Source of the DNA: an uncultured Agathobaculum sp.
GTDB lineage: Bacteria > Bacillota > Clostridia > Oscillospirales > Butyricicoccaceae
Direction: 5' to 3'
Length of the DNA stretch: 5,962 nt
Assembly: GCA_944376955.1 (NCBI GenBank)
Contig: CALWEB010000097.1
Span: 1 to 5,962, forward strand
How positions within the stretch are numbered: the first letter of the stretch is position 1; every line of letters begins with the position of its first letter. The translations under genes and the position numbers were made by a program. The notes beneath the pieces are model-generated. The model searched no databases and had not been told where the DNA came from. It was given only the letters and a program-made list of their open reading frames with translations. Shown piece by piece: positions 5,858-5,962 of the stretch.

Positions 5858-5962
5858 ATGGTTGATTTTCAGCAAAAAGACAAATATAATTTTGAAGATC
5901 TGCTGCGGATTATGGAGATTCTGCGCGCGCCGGACGGCTGCATGTGGGATCGGGAACAGGAC
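5858..5962 (+). CDS. mazG: MazG nucleoside triphosphate pyrophosphohydrolase, N-terminal 35 codons
   Basis: The frame starts at ATG 5858 after GGGAAG at 5844-5849 and is still open at the window end. The visible 35 residues include FEDLLRIMEILRAPDGCMWDREQD, which matches the MazG N-terminus (typically L..IM..LR....GCPWDREQT). MazG hydrolyses NTPs to NMPs and pyrophosphate, cleaning aberrant nucleotides and lowering ppGpp in E. coli. The usual proline before Trp is Met here (residue 29). The metal-binding EExxE helix would lie beyond the window, so catalytic competence cannot be judged. The gene follows the flippase by 16 bases and is probably co-transcribed with it. Confidence 0.85.
   Translation, partial: MVDFQQKDKYNFEDLLRIMEILRAPDGCMWDREQD

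Overview
The window is a gene-dense, GC-rich stretch of bacterial chromosome with every supported gene on the + strand. The gene families (dtd, a YcbL-type metallo-beta-lactamase-fold hydrolase, hemZ, a clostridial-type nucleoside kinase, a SpoVB/YabM-type flippase and mazG), the strong AAGGAG-type Shine-Dalgarno sites and the strong G/C preference at third codon positions point to a high-GC anaerobic Firmicute of the Clostridia (Oscillospiraceae/Ruminococcaceae-like gut lineages are the best guess). I cannot name a species.

Layout. Positions 1-133 hold the end of an open frame whose first 87 bases exactly copy positions 439-525 inside dtd; the last 15 codons are the tail of an unrecognised, possibly membrane, protein. 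Positions 167-2732 carry dtd, an MBL-fold hydrolase and hemZ, packed with a 20-base gap and then a 4-base overlap. A P-loop nucleoside kinase of the uridine-kinase superfamily follows at 2747-3670, with its ribosome-binding site directly after the hemZ stop. These four genes look like one transcription unit. A sigma-A-like promoter (TTGCTT, 17-base spacer, TATAAT) then starts a small coiled-coil plus zinc-ribbon protein of unknown role (3761-4153). After a short gap comes a 14-helix SpoVB/MurJ-like flippase (4216-5841), followed 16 bases later by the first 35 codons of mazG, which runs off the window. The flippase-mazG pairing matches the yabM-yabN (mazG) order of Bacillus.

How the genes relate. 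The first unit mixes translation quality control (D-aminoacyl-tRNA deacylation), a general thiolester/MBL hydrolase, a radical SAM HemN-family enzyme and nucleoside phosphorylation; it is a conserved housekeeping neighbourhood rather than one pathway. The last unit joins cell-envelope or spore-envelope lipid-linked precursor transport with nucleotide-pool cleaning.

I see no mobile element, CRISPR array, RNA gene or clearly new multi-gene system. The observations most worth checking are the exact 87-base repeat at the window start (tandem duplication of a 438-base unit, or assembly artefact), the loss of the near-universal proline in the Gly-cisPro motif of DTD, and a sigma-E-like promoter in front of the SpoVB-like gene.
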